Origin: Liolophura sinensis
Taxonomy: Eukaryota; Mollusca; Polyplacophora; Chitonida; Chitonidae
Direction: 5' to 3'
DNA: 64,000 bases
Assembly (NCBI RefSeq): GCF_032854445.1
Contig: NC_088297.1
Coordinates: forward strand, 1,526,639-1,590,638
Shown: piece after piece, positions 59,966 through 64,000 of the stretch
Numbering within the stretch: position 1 is the stretch's first letter
Layout: every line of letters begins with the position of its first letter
Notes under the pieces: model-generated
What the model saw: the letters and a program-made list of their open reading frames with translations, nothing else
What the model was told of the DNA's origin: nothing
Database searches by the model: none
Made by a program: the position numbers and the translations under genes

Positions 59966-62900
59966 GCCCGTGCGTGTATGCGTGTGTGTATGTGTGTTTT
60001 ACGTCGTATCTAACAATTGTGACAAAAAGAAGTCATTAGATGTGTGTACATATACAGTGTCTTCTTGATGCAGGGGAAGCCCATGCCGCCAAAGTGCTGT
60101 CGCCCCTAAAGCATCATGCCGAAGACACCAGTCACGACACCACGCGCATTCAAATTGTACTGACACCGGACCTGCCAGCCCTGTTTCCTTGCTTTAACCT
60201 CTCTGTGAAAAAGCTAAGGCACCAAATTATCCTTATTCACAGCCAGTTTAGACCGGCTGTGATTTGTAGTTTAATTGGAGTACCTGGCCTTAAAGTATGT
60301 AGAGACACTTTCCCATTGCCCAGAGGGAAATACCTCAACAGGTAGAGGAGTATAAAGCATGTTACAAAGGGAGACAACCAGTGTACTGAATAAATGAATC
60401 TCTCTTCTACACAAGCCTGGAGGAATTGTTTGTGATACTCAAATGGCTGGATAATGGAAATCCAGGAAAGATCCGCATGAACACAGGGCAACACTATTCG
60501 TCTGCATTCTCGTCAGATAATAAAGATTATTTTCGGTGGACTCTCCAAAAAGTGAAGCGAAGAACTATTAACTCACAAATGTTTGCGTGAACTACGGTAG
60601 TCCAAAAGCAATTAGGAGAGGACTGCTTTTAATAATGTAATAAAAGACACAAGTATAGAGAGTGGAACCAGAGCATCCATGACATTGTGATTGCTGATAA
60701 ACTGACAGGCGAATAACCGGTGAAATCCGGCTTCACTTTACATCAGTGAGGGGTTTATTCCAGTTGTGATTGCATAAATAGTAGCAATTTACACGACCCT
60801 AGCAGTATGACTGAAACAGTATAAGGTATAAAAAAAAGGGACAGCTTATCAGGCGTTACGTATCGAATGCTAAAGGTTGGCATAAATAAACATGGGTGAT
60901 GGAGTCTCAGAAACAGAGAGGTACGACGTTCAGCATCAGAAGGATTTTGACAGTATAGTTGAATTATATATAATCGACCTAGAATCAAAGTCGGACAACC
61001 TCCCTTATCTCTTTTTGAAAAACAGAGATTGATAAGTTTAATGTACTAAGGGGCTTAAACGATTTATAAAATTATTGAATTGTATTGCTTAATACGGAGT
61101 ATATGAAGTGGCCTAATATATAACGGTACTTTCCAGAATATTTCCGATCACTCACAGAAATTATGCATAAACTAGAGGTTTGCTAGGAAACGTAAAATGT
61201 GCCTAAAAGTGAAAGAAAATTTCCCAATTTTTGACGTGTCTTTCATTTTCCTTAATACCAAATTCTGTGTTTATAGTACCTCAAGTATCCTTTTAGGGAC
61301 TACTTACAGAAAACAAAGCCACGGATACAGGAAATGCATCCGTCAAAACAGACATTCTTTTGCAGCTGTCAATCAAGACTGATGTTCCGGGTCAGTACTC
61401 GCAAGGCCATTTCCCAAAACGATGTCTAATACAAACGAACAAAGAACTAAGAAAGTGTATAATGTGGAATTGGGACGGATTCATGCAAAGCGATGCAGTC
61501 AACAGTTTTCAACGATAATGAAATCCCACCTACAAAGAACTCAAAACTGGCACATTCTCATGTTGTTGTTCTGTCACATGTAAGCCGACATTCACAAAAC
61601 TTAGTAACTCATTTTTTTTTTGGAGATCGGGGATCAAACACGTGTCGGGTCATACCAAATATTTTAAAAATGGCACTTGCTGCTGCTTCGCTTAGTGCTC
61701 AGCTCTGAGACGTTGGAGCGAGAAAACAGGGCTGGTTCACCGGTTGTCAGTATAATGTGACTGATTGGGGTGTCATGTCTGGTGTCTTCGGCATGATGCG
61801 GCAAGGCATTTTGGCGGCATGGGCTCGCCTAGCTACAGGAACATTTCCTGTTATATGACTGAAAAATAAACAGTACGAATTAGAATTCCAGACATACATA
61901 CATACCCACACACCTACTATAACGTGGCCATTCACGACCAAATATTTCACAAAAGTCTGTCAGGAGACAGGTGAGGTTGGGGAAAAACAAATAAACATGC
62001 AACGATATAAAAGAAGACGGAAATTCAGTTTAAAATGTTTTATTTCTCGACATCACATTTAAAAGATAGCATAGTGACGCAACTCAATTTATGTTCAACA
62101 TAAACATTTTCAATTGTCCTACGAGAGAATTTCAATTTTAATGTAAACTGTACCCCAAACACTGAACATAAAATCAACTTCATGTAGATCCACAATCACC
62201 AATAGCAGTATAAATAACCAAGACACAAAAAACATAAAAAGCGAGTGTCATGTCACTTACAAACAGCCATCCACATGTTAAGTGGAAAATCGTCGTTGAT
62301 TTCCTTCTCTTATACCGCCATGTAACTTTATTTGAAGCCAGTGTACAAGGTTCTCTTTCCGCTACAATCCCTTATGTCTTGCTTTTATTTCTGTGTCTTT
62401 GGTGCTCGGAGGTAGCTGTCTGATTGACGTAGGTGGTGTTAGACGCTTATCTGTTTAATGACAGCATAACATATTGTCTCCCTACCATCCTGCTACACAG
62501 CCTGGCATAGAGCTTTGACAGAACACCCCAAATTAACACAATCAGCTACTGGCTCGCAAGACCTGCTGGTCGAATCCATGACTGGAAAACGGTAGCCCAT
62601 ATAGAAAGAAGTGCTGCAATAGACAAATTGTTACAGACTAAAAGAAAGCAGCGTTTTCTTAGCATGAGAAATGTGGACAGTCTAGCATGTGCGATTTTAG
62701 TCTCTTAAATATTGCATTATTTAACTTTACCAGGCACACAATGTATATACTAAAAGAAGTATACCTTTAAAGTGCAACTATCAAAATGTACTTATGTTCA
62801 ATCTTTAGACTGACTTTATTTCTGATTTAACCGGATTATTTAATAGCCCAGCTTGACTGATACACAAAACTGGTCCCCGACCAATTCAATGCCTGGCGTG

Positions 62901-63872
62901 GAACTTTATGACTAAATTACACCCTTTAATAACTTGTTTACACTTTTTTTCGGTAGTGGATGCCATTTTAACAAATGCTATTCTTTTCTGAAAACAAATG
63001 CGTAGTATTGTAGGTGAACTTAGAGCTCTTTAGTGTCTGAGGGTAATATTGTATAGATGACTTAAACATCCCACTCCATGTTTGATTGCAGAGGTCATTT
63101 TCCAGAGGGCGATATGAAACCTTTGTGGAGATTAAGATACCCCACTTGGCCACCCCTAAAAACCACAGCTCACACGTGACGTCTAATAAACTGTAAATGA
63201 CAAAACTGCATTCTCTCTGTACCTAATTCTGTTATACTTACGTTGAGTAAAACCAACACCCCACAATCTCAGTGTTCGTCTGGCACGCGGCGACCGGTTT
63301 GCCTAGTTGAATTCCTGCAGGCGGAGCCTGTTGTATGACAAACGTTCCAGTCCAGCTTGGGATACAAGTTGCTATCACCTGTCGAAGGAGACAAACAGAG
63401 CTGTTATCAACTCGAAACTATCGCTCTTGATCGTTTTTTTTTTCTAGAATTAGCAGTACTTTAGTTGTATTTTAATTTTTATTTAATTTTTTTTATGATT
63501 AGAACAAACATATATGGTTATATACAGACATGTACATATACAAAACCACAACAGACATTCATGCCATTATTTTGTCGGCATTACTAACACATCTCACATC
63601 AGTACCAGACGGACAACAGTACCACACCCAAATAACGTAGGCCGAGAGTACATTACCGTGATGTGTATATAGTGTATTTGACGCATAATGTTCGTTGAAA
63701 CAGATAAGGTTTTAAAAAGACCAATAAATTAATGAGAACTCAACCCTCAGGTCAAGTCCGACAGTTGTCCTCAGCCTTCTTCGTTGAGCTTTTGCTTCAT
63801 CGGGAAAGTTTGAACAATTATGCCATAAAACTAATAAAGAATGCTTACCAGGTGACCTGCTGCTGCCGCCAT
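59666..63872 (-). CDS. Unrecognised multi-exon gene, 5' part
   Basis: Three phase-compatible exons. Exon 1 (63872-63849) starts ATG in context AACAACATGG and encodes MAAAAGHL before GTAAGC. Exon 2 (63378-63242) encodes VIATCIPSWTGTFVIQQAPP, then GIQLGKPVAACQTNTE and GCWFYST before GTAAG. Exon 3 (59738-59666) encodes QVANFGVQAYAWYQTDGNCL then TFGL before GTATGA. A fourth exon may start at 59501 (AMQGMHQRVPATECFGL) and run toward the SINE at 59440. No signal peptide is evident. The Cys/Trp/Tyr-rich pattern suggests a small extracellular-type or lectin-like fold, but I do not recognise it. Exon 1 to 2 linkage is better supported than exon 3. Confidence 0.42.
59924..59998. repeat. (TG)n microsatellite, impure at the right
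   Basis: About 18 pure TG units then CGTG/TATG variants. Confidence 0.95.
60075..60185 (-). repeat. Dispersed repeat family 2 fragment
   Basis: CATGCCGCCAAAGTGCTG and GCATCATGCCGAAGACACCA are the reverse complement of the 3' part of the copy at 61620-61800. Confidence 0.55.
60190..61610. other. Intron or intergenic, nothing recognised
   Basis: Lies within the long second intron of the putative gene above. No exon or TE core seen. Confidence 0.4.
61615..61810 (+). repeat. Dispersed repeat family 2, best copy
   Basis: GATCGGGGATCAAACACGTG (tRNA-like), GCACTTGCTGCTGCTTCGC and TTGGGGTGTCATGTCTGGTG, then TCTTCGGCATGATGC. Confidence 0.6.
61990..63240. other. Intron or intergenic, nothing recognised
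   Basis: AT-rich, no repeat family or exon recognised. Confidence 0.4.
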
Positions 63873-64000
63873 GTTGTTTTGGGCCAAAAGAGGTTTTGAG
63901 TTTTCTTAGAACTCCTGACCCACTTTAAAGATTACGCCGAAACTCTGCAAGCATTTACCAATCACCACCGCGCTGAGTTTCGTCAAACACCGTAGAAGAT

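Overview
The window is eukaryotic genomic DNA, AT-rich, with short exons, long introns and dense repeats. A sarcoplasmic-calcium-binding-protein-like EF-hand family, a MOXD1-type copper monooxygenase, many copies of one tRNA-derived SINE, Gypsy-like solo LTRs and a Penelope-like reverse transcriptase together suggest a lophotrochozoan invertebrate, most likely a mollusc or brachiopod. That assignment is inference.

Region 1 (1-30.05 kb) is a minus-strand tandem cluster of six EF-hand genes centred near 0.9, 5.3, 9.8, 18.7, 25.0 and 29.8 kb. Four have open coding exons. Two (5.04-5.56 and 29.55-30.04 kb) are pseudogenes. Copies 1 and 5 lie in two nearly identical 2.5-kb blocks 24 kb apart. The copy-5 and copy-6 blocks are an older, diverged tandem duplication. 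Each gene is one large coding exon beginning at a splice acceptor, so the true start codons probably lie in unseen upstream exons. A ~60-bp minisatellite lies downstream of copies 1, 5 and 6, and copies 3 and 4 keep related motifs there. Three solo LTRs with 4-bp target duplications, AT arrays, a compound ACT-rich array (19.1-20.5 kb) and a degenerate ~22-bp array (12.4-13.5 kb) fill the spaces.

Region 2 (31.03-46.66 kb, minus strand) is a complete 12-exon DBH-like monooxygenase (MOXD1-like) gene that I assembled exon by exon with matching splice phases. It predicts 619 residues: signal peptide, DOMON domain, the two copper type II monooxygenase domains with all expected copper ligands, and a hydrophobic C-terminal tail. 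The exon 2/3 junction shows a one-base frame anomaly in a conserved DOMON strand. Two of its donor sites have seeded tandem repeats that run into the following introns. Intron 6 carries a decayed plus-strand LINE, and several introns carry SINEs.

Region 3 (46.7-64 kb) is mostly repeat: a 1.7-kb 49-bp minisatellite, a 1.1-kb 32/22-bp minisatellite, SINEs, a decayed Penelope-like element (56.3-58.4 kb) and a small cysteine-containing reading frame after it. At the right edge (63.87 back to about 59.67 kb, minus strand) three phase-compatible exons suggest an unrecognised gene.

The EF-hand proteins would act as cytosolic calcium buffers and the MOXD1-like enzyme in the secretory pathway. Nothing in the sequence links them functionally. 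All positions come from reading the sequence by eye; repeat edges are approximate, while coding exon edges are set by splice signals and phase.
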